Below, one piece after another: positions 23,805 to 36,198 of a DNA stretch of 64,000 nucleotides (positions are counted from its first letter, which is position 1; each line of letters opens with the position of its first letter). The position numbers and the translations under genes were made by a program. Source of the DNA: Mycobacterium sp. URHD0025 (lineage in GTDB: Bacteria; Actinomycetota; Actinomycetes; Mycobacteriales; Mycobacteriaceae); the NCBI RefSeq assembly GCF_000426065.1, contig NZ_AUEQ01000008.1:310001-374000 (forward strand). The letters run 5' to 3'. Below the pieces are notes generated by a model that made no database searches, was not told where the DNA came from, and saw only the letters and a list, made by a program, of their open reading frames with translations.

Positions 23805-24584
23805 ATGGAACACGGCGCCCGCTGGCGCACCGCCCAGCACAACCAGGACACCAATCGGAATAACGATGTCGTCAATCGTGTTGAGCCGGGTGAAATCTGT
23901 GATCAGGAGGATCCGACGAGCGTCGACACTGTTAACTCGAACCTGGCCACCCAGCACGCCCCGGTGTCAATGGCACACCTGGAGCAATTCACCGCAGGTG
24001 AATGGGTCGAGCCGTCCGACGAACTGACCGGTACCGCGGTGTTCGACGCGACCGGTGATCAGTCCGCGATGCCGTCTTGGGATGAGCTGGTCCGCCAACA
24101 CGCGGACCGGGTGTACCGCCTGGCCTACCGCCTCTCGGGCAACCAGCACGACGCCGAGGACCTCACCCAGGAGACCTTCATCCGGGTCTTCCGCTCGGTG
24201 CAGAACTACCAGCCCGGCACCTTCGAGGGCTGGTTGCACCGCATCACCACCAACTTGTTCCTGGACATGGTCCGCCGCCGCGGACGTATCCGGATGGAAG
24301 CGCTGCCCGAGGACTACGACCGGGTGCCCGCCGACGACCCGAACCCCGAGCAGATCTACCACGACTCGCGGTTGGGGGCCGATCTGCAGGCCGCCTTGGA
24401 CTCACTCGCCCCGGAGTTCCGCGCGGCCGTGGTCCTGTGCGACATCGAGGGGCTGTCCTACGAGGAGATCGGCGCCACGCTGGGCGTCAAACTCGGCACG
24501 GTGCGCAGCCGCATTCACCGCGGCCGGCAGGCGTTGCGCGAGTATCTGGCGAAGAACTCGCCGGAAACCGCCAAGTCCGCCTAG
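23805..24584 (+). CDS. sigE: ECF RNA polymerase sigma factor SigE
   Basis: 259 residues from ATG 23805. Region 2 (about 89-150) reads [19 protein letters not shown], then [17 protein letters not shown] and [18 protein letters not shown]. Region 4 (about 203-245) ends [20 protein letters not shown]. From EWVEPSDEL onward it is almost identical to M. tuberculosis SigE (Rv1221), which governs the response to envelope stress, heat, detergent and phagocytosis. M. tuberculosis SigE uses several starts; here 23676 and an internal ATG at 23970 are also open. The N-terminal 60 residues are not conserved. The anti-sigma gene follows 77 bases later. Confidence 0.95.
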   Translation: MEHGARWRTAQHNQDTNRNNDVVNRVEPGEICDQEDPTSVDTVNSNLATQHAPVSMAHLEQFTAGEWVEPSDELTGTAVFDATGDQSAMPSWDELVRQHADRVYRLAYRLSGNQHDAEDLTQETFIRVFRSVQNYQPGTFEGWLHRITTNLFLDMVRRRGRIRMEALPEDYDRVPADDPNPEQIYHDSRLGADLQAALDSLAPEFRAAVVLCDIEGLSYEEIGATLGVKLGTVRSRIHRGRQALREYLAKNSPETAKSA

Positions 24585-24661
24585 CGGTGGTTGGTGTTCA
24601 GCGCGCCCGGTCGCGCTACATTCGGGTCAGGACAATTCGTCGTGGCGAGAGGAGCTGGGTG

Positions 24662-25060
24662 ATGGTCGACCCGGGACATGTGTTCCGTCGGGCTTTCTCC
24701 TGGTTGCCTGCGCAGTTCGCTTCTCAGAGTGACGCCCCGGTGGGCGCACCTCGCCAGTTCGGTTCCACCGAACACCTCTCGACCGAGGCCATCGCGGCCT
24801 TCGTCGACGGTGAATTGCGGATGAGCGCGCATCTGCGGGCCGCCCATCACTTGTCCCTGTGCCCGGATTGCGCGGCCGAGGTCGACGCCCAGGGCCAGGC
24901 CCGGGCCGCATTGCGGGACTCCTGTCCGATAGCCATTCCGAATTCCCTGTTGGGACTGTTGTCGCAGATACCGCACCACAGCCCACAGCCTTCGGCCGAG
25001 GTCGGCGAACAGCCTCAGTTTGCCGATGACCCGACGCGGAGTCGGCGTAAGCGCCGGTAG
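24662..25060 (+). CDS. rseA: anti-sigma-E factor RseA
   Basis: 132 residues from ATG 24662, with AGGAG at 24650-24654; GTG 24659 is also possible. Zinc-associated anti-sigma domain with HxxxCxxC in HHLSLCPDC, preceded by the helix ELRMSAHLRAA. The first 35 residues (HVFRRAFSWLPAQFASQSDA) match Rv1222, the partner of SigE. Zinc thiols make it redox-sensitive, and in M. tuberculosis it is phosphorylated by PknB and then degraded by ClpC1P2. There is no membrane segment, so it is cytoplasmic. The C-terminal 30 residues are variable and end in a basic SRRKRR. Confidence 0.93.
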   Translation: MVDPGHVFRRAFSWLPAQFASQSDAPVGAPRQFGSTEHLSTEAIAAFVDGELRMSAHLRAAHHLSLCPDCAAEVDAQGQARAALRDSCPIAIPNSLLGLLSQIPHHSPQPSAEVGEQPQFADDPTRSRRKRR

Positions 25061-25084
25061 GCTGCACAGCAAGGCGATCAGTGA

Positions 25085-26635
<1,551 letters not shown>

Positions 26636-26637
26636 CG

Positions 26638-27030
26638 ATGTTCGCGAACATCGGGTGGGGAGAGATGCTGGTCCTGGTGATCGCCGGTCTGGTGATCCTG
26701 GGACCCGAGCGCCTGCCCGGTGCCATCCGGTGGACATCCGGTGCCCTGAAGCAGGCCCGCGACTACGTCAGCGGCGCCACCACCCAGTTGCGTCAGGATC
26801 TGGGGCCGGAGTTCGACGATCTTCGGCAACCGCTTGCCGAGCTCCAGAAGCTGCGCGGCATGACGCCGCGGGCCGCGATCACCAAGCACCTGCTCGAAGG
26901 TGACGATTCATTCCTGACCGGCGCCTTCGACGACAACCGGACGCAGCCGCCGACACCCACGAACGACAAGCCCGTCGGCGATCCCGCGGCCAAGCCGGCC
27001 GGCACCACATTCGACCCCGACGCCACTTAG
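26638..27030 (+). CDS. tatB: Sec-independent translocase protein TatB
   Basis: 130 residues, starting 2 bases after the htrA stop. [20 protein letters not shown] is the short N-terminal membrane helix, followed by the hinge [11 protein letters not shown] and an amphipathic helix ([20 protein letters not shown]), the TatA/TatB fold. The length and glycine-glutamate at the helix start point to TatB, which with TatC recognises twin-arginine signals. The C-terminal third is Pro/Asp-rich and disordered. Ortholog of Rv1224, at the same place after htrA. The stop overlaps the convergent mrp stop by 4 bases. Confidence 0.95.
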   Translation: MFANIGWGEMLVLVIAGLVILGPERLPGAIRWTSGALKQARDYVSGATTQLRQDLGPEFDDLRQPLAELQKLRGMTPRAAITKHLLEGDDSFLTGAFDDNRTQPPTPTNDKPVGDPAAKPAGTTFDPDAT

Positions 27031-28172
27031 CGGCGCGCGGTATCCAGACCCAGCGACATCCCGGCCAGGCCCCGCTTGCGGGCCGACAGGCCCTCGGCGA
27101 TCTTGCGCAGCTCGGCGCCTGCGGCTGATTCTGGCGCAGACAACACCAGCGGAACCCCGGAGTCACCCGCGGCCACGAGCGCCGGGTCCAGCGGGACCTG
27201 ACCCAGCAGCGGCACCTCGGCGCCCACCGAGCGGGTCAGCGAGTCGGCCACCTGACGGCCGCCGCCCTCGCCGAAGAGCTGCATGACGGTGCCGTCCGGC
27301 ATCTGCAGGCCGGACATGTTCTCGACCACGCCCGCGATGCGCTGGCGGGTCTGCAGGGCAATCGCGCCGGCCCGCTCGGCCACCTCGGCGGCAGCCATCT
27401 GCGGAGTGGTCACCACGAGGATCTCCGCGCCTGGGATCAACTGGGCGACCGAGATGGCGATATCGCCGGTGCCGGGCGGCAGATCGAGCAGCAGCACGTC
27501 CAGATCGCCCCAGTAGACATCGGCCAGGAACTGCTGCAGCGCCCGGTGCAGCATCGGCCCGCGCCACACCACGGGCGTGTTGCCCTGGGTGAACATCGCG
27601 ATCGAGATGACTTTCACGTCGTGGGCGATCGGCGGCAGGATCATCGAGTCGACCTGTGTGGGCCGGTCGTTGGTGCCCATCATCCGTGGCACCGAATGGC
27701 CGTAGATGTCGGCATCCAGCAGACCGACGGACAATCCGCGGGCGGCCATCGCGGCGGCCAGGTTGACCGTGACGCTCGATTTGCCGACGCCACCCTTGCC
27801 TGAAGCCACCGCGTAGACCCGGGTCAGGGAATTGGGCTGGGCGAACGGGATCACCGGCTCGCGGGAATCGCCGCGCAGCATCGTGCGCAACTCGGCGCGC
27901 TGCTCGTCGTTCATCACGTCGAGGCTCACCTTGACGGCGCCGGTGCCGGGCACGTCGGTGACGGCGGCCTTCACCAGGTCGGAGATCTCGTTCTTCTTCG
28001 GGCAGGCCGCGGTGGTCAGGTAGATCTCGACGTGTACGCCGTGGTCGGCCTCGATCGAGATGTTCTTGACCATGCCGAGTTCGGTGATCGGCTTCCGCAA
28101 TTCGGGGTCGATCACCTTGGCCAGCGCGGCGCGAACCGCGGATTGCAGCTCAGTGGCAGATTCGGACATCAT
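27027..28172 (-). CDS. mrp: Mrp/NBP35-type iron-sulfur carrier ATPase
   Basis: 381 residues. N-terminal MIP18/DUF59 domain (about 8-90) with the conserved TAACPKK (Cys57), then a P-loop ATPase of the MinD/Mrp class with [11 protein letters not shown] (about 123-133) and DLPPGTGD. The family binds and delivers 4Fe-4S clusters to target apoproteins. The CxxC pair that normally holds the bridging cluster should follow VVENMS, but the sequence there reads [18 protein letters not shown] without cysteine, as I recall also for Rv1229c. A second ATG at 28169 is equally possible. Overlaps tatB by 4 bases, convergent. Confidence 0.9.
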   Translation of the reverse strand: MMSESATELQSAVRAALAKVIDPELRKPITELGMVKNISIEADHGVHVEIYLTTAACPKKNEISDLVKAAVTDVPGTGAVKVSLDVMNDEQRAELRTMLRGDSREPVIPFAQPNSLTRVYAVASGKGGVGKSSVTVNLAAAMAARGLSVGLLDADIYGHSVPRMMGTNDRPTQVDSMILPPIAHDVKVISIAMFTQGNTPVVWRGPMLHRALQQFLADVYWGDLDVLLLDLPPGTGDIAISVAQLIPGAEILVVTTPQMAAAEVAERAGAIALQTRQRIAGVVENMSGLQMPDGTVMQLFGEGGGRQVADSLTRSVGAEVPLLGQVPLDPALVAAGDSGVPLVLSAPESAAGAELRKIAEGLSARKRGLAGMSLGLDTARR

Positions 28173-28228
28173 CGCCGAGTCTACGGCGGCGCTGCGGCCT
28201 CTCTGATCCAGGCCGCTTCAGACCAGCG

Positions 28229-29539
28229 TCAGGCCGGGCCTGGAGCCGGGCCCGGGGCGGGGCCGGGGGCCGGTCCTACTGCCGGTCCCAATGCCGGGCC
28301 GAGTGCCGGAGCCGGGGGTGCCGCCTCGATCGGCGGACCCGCCGGGGCGGGCGGAGCGGGCGCGAGTCCCGGTGCGGGAGGCGGAAGCTGCTGCGGTCCG
28401 GGCGCGGGAGCCGGCGGGGGAGCCTGCTCTCCGAGGCAGAAAACCACACACGCGGGTTGACGCGGTTGCTCCCACGGCGGGACCCATTGTGGCGGTGCGG
28501 CCGGCGTCTCCGACGGGATGGCCTGTGCCGGACCGGGCAGCGGGCCGAGCACCTGCCCGGGTGCAAACCCGGGAACGTTCTGCGTGCCGGTCTCATTGCG
28601 GTTGAGCAGCGGAATGAGGGCCAGCGGATCGCCCGCGGGCAGGCCGGTGGCATCCGTGGGCAGGCCGGGGCCGAGGCCTTCCGGATTGTCCAGATGGGAG
28701 TCGCCGATCGGCGGAATGGACCCGGTGATCTCGGGCAGGTCGACCGGCACCACGCCGGTGGCATATGCCGCGGCCCAGCCCAACACGTTGCGGGCGTAGG
28801 CCACCGAGTTGTTGTACCGGAGGATGGCCGACATGACCTGTGACTGATCGCGCAGGTTGAGCCCGCCGCTGCACAGATAGCGGGCGGCAGCCAGCGCCGA
28901 GTCGAACACGTTCTGCACATCGGCCTTGCCGTCGCCGTCGCCGTCGGAGGCGTAGCGAGCCCAGGTCCCTGGCAGGAACTGCATCGGGCCCATCGCCCGA
29001 ACGTATGAGATCCGTCCGGCCTGGGCGCTCTGGACGATGATCTCGTTGCCCGGCAAGGTGCCGTCGAGCGCGGGGCCGTAGATGGGGCGCACGGCAGTGC
29101 CGCGGGCATCGGTGGCGCCGCCGTTGGCGTGGCCGGATTCGATCCGTCCGATACCGGCCAGCAGATTCCAGCTGATGCCGCAGCCGGGGTAGGCCGCGGC
29201 CATCATCCGCTCGGCATTGCGGTAGGCCTTGAGTGAGGACCCTGGAATGCCCAGGGCGCCAGGGGAATTGACGACGAACGCCGGCGGCGGAGCCGAAATC
29301 GTGTTCATCGACTTGATGCGGAAGTTGGTCGGCGGCCTGGTGGCGGCGACCACCGCGGGACCCGAGCGGTCGATCCGCGGTTCGACCGCGGCCAGAGGCG
29401 TGACGGCGGTGTTGGACACGTCGGCACCCGGGGCGGCCGATCCGGCGCCGGCGACCAGCACGATGGGGGCCAGCACGGCGACGCCGAGCGCGGGCGAGCG
29501 CACCAGCCGGCTCATACGGCGCCGAGCGGTTGCGATCAC
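28229..29539 (-). CDS. exported lytic transglycosylase-like protein (Rv1230c-like)
   Basis: 436 residues from GTG 29539, with GGGGAGG just upstream. A signal peptide or anchor at about 10-38 (SPALGVAVLAPIVLVAGAG), a variable linker, then a soluble lytic transglycosylase domain at about 105-275 whose catalytic glutamate is in GIGRIESGHANGG (about Glu134). Supporting motifs are GPMQFLPGTWARYASDGDGDG and RYNNSVAYARNVL, which fit the MltB/SLT_2 family that cleaves peptidoglycan to 1,6-anhydro products. The C-terminal 120 residues are Pro/Ala/Gly-rich with two cysteines (ACVVFCLGE) and end in PGPAPG repeats that probably lie in the wall. In the same run as mrp, 56 bases upstream of it. Confidence 0.85.
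   Translation of the reverse strand: MIATARRRMSRLVRSPALGVAVLAPIVLVAGAGSAAPGADVSNTAVTPLAAVEPRIDRSGPAVVAATRPPTNFRIKSMNTISAPPPAFVVNSPGALGIPGSSLKAYRNAERMMAAAYPGCGISWNLLAGIGRIESGHANGGATDARGTAVRPIYGPALDGTLPGNEIIVQSAQAGRISYVRAMGPMQFLPGTWARYASDGDGDGKADVQNVFDSALAAARYLCSGGLNLRDQSQVMSAILRYNNSVAYARNVLGWAAAYATGVVPVDLPEITGSIPPIGDSHLDNPEGLGPGLPTDATGLPAGDPLALIPLLNRNETGTQNVPGFAPGQVLGPLPGPAQAIPSETPAAPPQWVPPWEQPRQPACVVFCLGEQAPPPAPAPGPQQLPPPAPGLAPAPPAPAGPPIEAAPPAPALGPALGPAVGPAPGPAPGPAPGPA
28232..28306 (-). repeat. Gly-Pro-Ala coding repeat at the transglycosylase C-terminus
   Basis: About 25 codons spelling variations of GPA, first ALGPALGPAVGPAP and then three PGPA units. Such GC-rich short-period repeats are prone to slippage and to sequencing error, so the exact length may vary between strains. 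Confidence 0.7.
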
Positions 29540-29661
29540 CGCTCCTCCCCCTACGCGCACTTACCCGTCCTTAGGTCGACTTCGGCCAAATATCACGTTG
29601 TGAACCAAGTCACCATACATAGTCGCGGTTTCCGTTGTTACGACAATGGTGGACAGCGATA

Positions 29662-30207
29662 TCAACCACCGCGTTTGGACCGGCGCTCGGCCCCGTCGAC
29701 TTTGCCCGGAGCGGTTCGGTCGGGATCGGGGTGCGGGTTCAGTTCGGTGATCAGTTCCCGCAGTTCCTCCAGCTCACGGCGCAGATAATCGCGCGTGACG
29801 ACCTCGCCCACCGCCAGCCGCAGCGACGCCAGCTCGCGGGCCAGGTACTCGGTGTCCGCCTTGGTCTGCTCGGCCCGGCGCCGGTCCTCTTCCAGCGAGA
29901 CGCGGTCCCGGTTCTCCTGGCGGTTCTGGGCCAGCAGGATCAGCGGGGCGGCGTAGGCGGCCTGGGTGGAGAAGGCCAGGTTGAGCAGGATGAACGGGTA
30001 GGGATCCCACTCGAACGTGAAGACGCCGATGTTCAGGGCGATCCAGACCAGCACGATGATCGTCTGGATCGCCAGATACCGGCCGGTGCCGAGGAAGCGT
30101 GCGACGGATTCGCCGAACTGGCCGACCGCCTCGACGTCGACGTGCAGCCCGAAACCGCGCGTGCCACGGGGGGTGTCCAACCGCTGACGCGCTGACGATT
30201 CGCTCAT
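29662..30207 (-). CDS. DUF1003 membrane protein (Rv1231c-like)
   Basis: 181 residues. Two close membrane helices (about 45-62, YLAIQTIIVLVWIALNIG, and 70-92, PFILLNLAFSTQAAYAAPLI) with the NLAFSTQAAYAAPLIL signature of DUF1003. A long charged cytoplasmic helix follows (about 95-155, RDRVSLEEDRRRAEQTKADT) and should be a coiled coil. The start overlaps the stop of the MgtE-N/CBS gene by 4 bases, so the two proteins are made together. Function unknown; the arrangement suggests it gives the soluble MgtE-like protein a membrane partner. Confidence 0.8.
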   Translation of the reverse strand: MSESSARQRLDTPRGTRGFGLHVDVEAVGQFGESVARFLGTGRYLAIQTIIVLVWIALNIGVFTFEWDPYPFILLNLAFSTQAAYAAPLILLAQNRQENRDRVSLEEDRRRAEQTKADTEYLARELASLRLAVGEVVTRDYLRRELEELRELITELNPHPDPDRTAPGKVDGAERRSKRGG

Positions 30208-31490
30208 GAGCCCGCCACCGGGAGTTCCGGCTCGTCGTGTTCGCGCCAGTCGACCGGCAGCATGTGGTCGAGCACGTCGTCCACCGACACCGCCCCGAGC
30301 AGGTGGTTCTCCTCATCGACCACCGGCCCGCACACCAGGTTGTAGGCGGCGAAGTAGCGGGTCACGGCGGCCAGCGAATCGGCCGGGCTCAAGCTGGGCA
30401 AGTCCTTGTCGATGATGCCGCTCACCAGGGCCGCAGGCGGTTCGCGCAGCAGCCGCTGGAGGTGCACGCAGCCCAGGTAGTGGCCGGTGGGTGTGGCGCT
30501 GGGGGGACGGGTGACGAAGGCCATCGATGCCAGTGCGGGGGTGAGGTCCGGGTCGCGCACCTGCGCCAGCGCCTCGGCGACCGTGGTGTCCGGGGCGAGG
30601 ACCACCGGTTCGCTGGTCATCAGACCGCCCGCGGTGTCGGGTGAGTGCGCCAACAGCCGTCGCACATCCTCGGAGTCCTCGGGGTCCATCTTGCGCAGCA
30701 GCGTCTCGGCGTCGGCCGGCGTCATGGAGCCCAGAACGTCGGCGGCGTCGTCGGGATCCATGGCCTCCAGCACGTCGGCGGCGCGCTCGGTGTTCAGCTG
30801 ACGCAGCACCGCGGCCTGCTCGTCCTCCGGCAGCTCCTGAAGCACGTCGGCCAAACGCTCGTCGTCGAACGCCCGGTACAGCTCGTAGCGCCGCTTGACC
30901 GGCAACTCCCGCAGGGCCTCGGCCACCTCGACCGGACGCTGTCCCTCGAACTGCTCGAGCAGTGAGGCCACCCCCTGGTCGGGCATCGCCAGGCCCGACG
31001 GCGTCAACCCGTGCACGTTCTGCCACTCGACGACGTGGATGTTGCTGCGCCGCCCCAGCCGTCGCTGGGGGCGCACGGCCACCCGCGTCACCACCCAGTC
31101 GCGGGTCCGGGTCTGCTCGATGCCCAGATCGACTACCACGACGTCGATTCCGGCCAGCTGCTCCAGGTCGGGGTCGTCGATCCGCACCCGGGTCTCGAGC
31201 ACCTGGCCCAACACCAGAACCTCGCCGGGCCGTTGCGCGAAGCGGCGCAGTGACACACTGCCGGTCGCCAGTGTCACCGAACCCGGCTCGATCGCTGTCA
31301 CCCGCAGAATCGGAACGAAAATCCTTCGCCGCGTGAGCAATTCGACCACCAGGCCGAGAACGCGCGGCTGTTGGCGGACGATGCTGATGCTGATCACCAC
31401 GTCGCGGACACGGCCGATGGACTCCCCGTCGGGGCCCAGCACCACCATCCCCGCAAGCCGGGCCGCGTAGACCCTGTTCACCGCCGCCAT
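30204..31490 (-). CDS. MgtE N-domain/CBS protein lacking the channel (Rv1232c-like)
   Basis: 428 residues. The N-terminus (about 8-150) has PRC-barrel-like strands (LAGMVVLGPDGESIGRVRDV). About 195-300 is the MgtE_N superhelix with its leucine-rich, acidic repeats (LADVLQELPEDEQAAVLRQL, AADVLEAMDPDDAADVLGSM). About 300-420 is a CBS pair (TSEPVVLAPDTTVAEALAQV and HLLGAVSVDDVLDHML). In MgtE these domains bind magnesium and gate the channel, but here no transmembrane domain follows. It overlaps the DUF1003 gene by 4 bases. A magnesium or nucleotide sensing role is inference. Its start codon nearly touches the divergent CitE-like gene. Confidence 0.85.
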   Translation of the reverse strand: MAAVNRVYAARLAGMVVLGPDGESIGRVRDVVISISIVRQQPRVLGLVVELLTRRRIFVPILRVTAIEPGSVTLATGSVSLRRFAQRPGEVLVLGQVLETRVRIDDPDLEQLAGIDVVVVDLGIEQTRTRDWVVTRVAVRPQRRLGRRSNIHVVEWQNVHGLTPSGLAMPDQGVASLLEQFEGQRPVEVAEALRELPVKRRYELYRAFDDERLADVLQELPEDEQAAVLRQLNTERAADVLEAMDPDDAADVLGSMTPADAETLLRKMDPEDSEDVRRLLAHSPDTAGGLMTSEPVVLAPDTTVAEALAQVRDPDLTPALASMAFVTRPPSATPTGHYLGCVHLQRLLREPPAALVSGIIDKDLPSLSPADSLAAVTRYFAAYNLVCGPVVDEENHLLGAVSVDDVLDHMLPVDWREHDEPELPVAGS

Positions 31491-31509
31491 GAATCAAAGG
31501 GTAGAGACT

Positions 31510-32472
31510 GTGGTCGTGGAGAACACGTATCGGCCCCGTAGAACGTGCCTCTCGGTTCCGGGAAGCAGCCTGAAGATGATCGAGAAGGCCAAAAGCCTGC
31601 CGGCTGACGAGGTGTTCCTCGACCTGGAGGATGCGGTCGCCCCCGATGCCAAGGAGTCGGCCCGCACACAGGTGGCGGCGGCACTGGCGGACGACGGCTG
31701 GGCCGGACAACTGCGCGGGGTGCGGGTCAACGACTGGAGCACACCGTGGACCCATGCCGACGTGATCGAGGTGGTCACGAAGGCCGGGGTGGCGCTCGAC
31801 CTGATCGTGCTGCCCAAGGTCACCGAGGTATCCCACGTCCAGGCCCTCGATCTGCTGCTCAGCCAGTTGGAGGCCACCCACGGTCTTGAACCGGGTGGCA
31901 TCGGCATCGAGGCCCAGATCGAGAACGCGCAGGGGCTGACCAATGTCGACGCGATCGCGGCGGCTCCGCGGATACAGGCACTCGTGCTCGGGCCCGGTGA
32001 CATGGCGGCCAGCCTGAACATGCGCACCCTGGAGGTCGGCGGGCAACCGGACGGGTACGACATCGGCGACGCGCACCACCATGTGCTGATGCGGATCCTG
32101 GTGGCAGCCCGGGCGCGCGGCATCAACGCGATCGACGGCCCGTATGTCAAAGTGCGCGATGTCGATGGGTTCCGCCGCGTGGCCGGCCGTTCGGCCGCGC
32201 TGGGCTACGACGGCAAGTGGGTCCTGCATCCGGACCAGATCGAGGCGGGCAACGAGATCTTCAGTCCGCGTCAGGCCGATTACGACCATGCCGAGCTGAT
32301 CCTCGATGCCTATGAATGGCACACCTCGCACGCCGGTGGGGCCAGGGGCGCGGTGATGCTGGGCGACGAGATGATCGATGAGGCCAGCAGAAAGATGGCC
32401 TTGGTGATCGCGGGCAAAGGGCGGGCGGCGGGCATGAGCCGGCTGGCCGAACCGTTCCGGCCGCCGACCTGA
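31510..32472 (+). CDS. HpcH/HpaI-CitE family CoA lyase
   Basis: 320 residues from GTG 31510, chosen for AAAGGG at 31496-31501; ATG 31489 is also open but overlaps the divergent start codon. TIM-barrel lyase related to malyl-CoA and citramalyl-CoA lyases: RRTCLSVPGSSLKMIEKA (CoA-phosphate side), EVFLDLEDAVAPDAK and GIEAQIENAQGL (metal-binding acids), and LVLGPGDMAASL. The C-terminal extension ending SRKMALVIAGKGRAAGM is typical of CLYBL-like enzymes. Which acyl-CoA it cleaves is not decided by sequence. It stands alone in the plus orientation. Confidence 0.8.
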   Translation: MVVENTYRPRRTCLSVPGSSLKMIEKAKSLPADEVFLDLEDAVAPDAKESARTQVAAALADDGWAGQLRGVRVNDWSTPWTHADVIEVVTKAGVALDLIVLPKVTEVSHVQALDLLLSQLEATHGLEPGGIGIEAQIENAQGLTNVDAIAAAPRIQALVLGPGDMAASLNMRTLEVGGQPDGYDIGDAHHHVLMRILVAARARGINAIDGPYVKVRDVDGFRRVAGRSAALGYDGKWVLHPDQIEAGNEIFSPRQADYDHAELILDAYEWHTSHAGGARGAVMLGDEMIDEASRKMALVIAGKGRAAGMSRLAEPFRPPT

Positions 32473-32493
32473 TCCGGGTCGTGTGACGGCTCG

Positions 32494-33087
32494 CTACGCG
32501 GCGAACATGGCGCCGACGAAGAACAAGAGCCAGCCTGCATTGAAGAGGGCGCTGAGGGCCCCGATGATGATGCCGGCAATGGCTAAGCCCTGGCCGGATT
32601 GTCTGTTCTGCTTGATCTGATTCAGTCCGGCGATCCCGAGGCCGATTCCGACCAGGGCGGCGAGCAGTCCGATCCCGCAGACGGCGAACAGGGGCACCGA
32701 CACGATCGAGGCGACCAGCGATCCGATGGCCATGGTGTTGGTGGTGCCCGCCGGCGACATCCCGTAGCCGACGGGATAGCCGTACCCCGGCGGCGGATAC
32801 GGCGGGGGATAAGCGGATGCGCCCGGGAACGGCGGCGGAGCGTAGTCATGTGGGATGTCCGCGGGATAGTCGATCGCGGGCGGATACGGCGGATACGGCG
32901 GATAAGACGGATTGACGTCGTAGCTCTGCGGTTCGAACCCGTATTGCGGTTGCGCCCCGCCGCTCTGCGGCCGATCCTGGGAATGTTCGATGGAAGGTGC
33001 TTCGTAGCCGCCGGACAACGGTTCAGACGGCTGGGAGCCGGGATCGGATGGCGGCGTTTCGCCCGCGTTGCCGTCCGGGTTTGTCAT
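32494..33087 (-). CDS. Pro/Tyr-rich DUF4190 membrane protein (Rv1233c-like)
   Basis: 197 residues. The first 110 are disordered and rich in Pro, Tyr, Gly and Ser (YPPYPPYPPAIDYP), then two membrane helices (about 122-150, MAIGSLVASIVSVPLFAV, and 165-195, LAIAGIIIGALSALFNAGW), the DUF4190 domain. The linker NQIKQNRQSGQGLAIAG is the family signature. The function is unknown; similar Pro-rich N-termini in mycobacteria are phosphorylated by Ser/Thr kinases or bind cell-division proteins. Convergent with the CitE-like gene, divergent from the next gene. Confidence 0.8.
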   Translation of the reverse strand: MTNPDGNAGETPPSDPGSQPSEPLSGGYEAPSIEHSQDRPQSGGAQPQYGFEPQSYDVNPSYPPYPPYPPAIDYPADIPHDYAPPPFPGASAYPPPYPPPGYGYPVGYGMSPAGTTNTMAIGSLVASIVSVPLFAVCGIGLLAALVGIGLGIAGLNQIKQNRQSGQGLAIAGIIIGALSALFNAGWLLFFVGAMFAA

Positions 33088-33213
33088 GCTGATCAACCTA
33101 GCGCACGGACGGTGACGCCCCGGGCGCGTGAGATCGGCACCAAATCCGGTGTGAGGGCGTTGCTGTAACAAGAGCAGCCGCCGAGGGGGCGCTGCGGAGG
33201 AGAGTGAAGTTCG

Positions 33214-33720
33214 ATGACGAGCCCATTTCAGTCCGGTCAGACACCGGGTGCGGCGCCTGCCGCGCGCGGTGCATTGCCGACGCCGCCCAAAGGCTGGCCC
33301 ATCGGTTCCTACCCGACGTACGCGGAGGCCCAGCGCGCCGTCGACTACCTGTCCGACCAACAGTTCCCGGTGCAGCAGGTGACGATCGTCGGGGTTGATC
33401 TGATGCAGGTCGAGCGCGTCACCGGCCGCCTGAGCTGGCCGAAGGTGCTGGGCGGCGGTGTCTTGTCGGGCGCGTGGCTCGGCCTGTTCATCGGCCTGAT
33501 CCTGGGGTTCTTCAGCCCCAACCCGTGGAGCGCGCTGCTCACCGGCCTGGTTGCCGGCGTCTTCTTCGGCCTGATCACCTCGGCCATCCCGTATGCGATG
33601 GCTCGCGGCACAAGAGATTTCAGTTCGACGATGCAGCTGGTCGCGGGACGATACGACGTCCTGTGCGATCCGCAGGGCGCCGAACAGGGCCGGGATCTGC
33701 TGGCGCGCTTGACGATCTGA
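33214..33720 (+). CDS. general-stress-type membrane protein (Rv1234-like)
   Basis: 168 residues. The N-terminal 30 are Pro/Ala-rich. At 31-70 lies a YflT/GSP17M-like motif (WPIGSYPTYAEAQRAVDYL and VQQVTIVGVDL). Two membrane helices with glycine zippers follow (GVLSGAWLGLFIGLILGFF and LLTGLVAGVFFGLITSAI), then a conserved tail YDVLCDPQGAEQGRDLL. GSP17M proteins are induced by general stress in Bacillus; the mycobacterial role is unknown. The 126-base gap to the Pro-rich gene shows no clear motif beyond GGAGG (33196-33200) upstream of its ATG. Confidence 0.78.
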   Translation: MTSPFQSGQTPGAAPAARGALPTPPKGWPIGSYPTYAEAQRAVDYLSDQQFPVQQVTIVGVDLMQVERVTGRLSWPKVLGGGVLSGAWLGLFIGLILGFFSPNPWSALLTGLVAGVFFGLITSAIPYAMARGTRDFSSTMQLVAGRYDVLCDPQGAEQGRDLLARLTI

Positions 33721-36167
<2,447 letters not shown>

Positions 36168-36198
36168 GCGCTCGCGCGAAGAGCAGAGGACAGTGTCG

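Noticed and set aside
28225..28330. Possible CRISPR-like or satellite array in G/C-rich repeats
   Set aside because: The short period codes for Gly-Pro-Ala in the frame of the transglycosylase. There are no spacers.
29561..29661. c-di-AMP (ydaO-type) riboswitch before the transglycosylase
   Set aside because: The A/T-rich stretch is too short and shows only a GTGA/TCAC pair. The conserved ydaO core was not found.
30313..32331. 672-codon minus-strand frame across the CitE-like and MgtE-like genes
   Set aside because: It spans two real genes on opposite strands and has no coherent domain.
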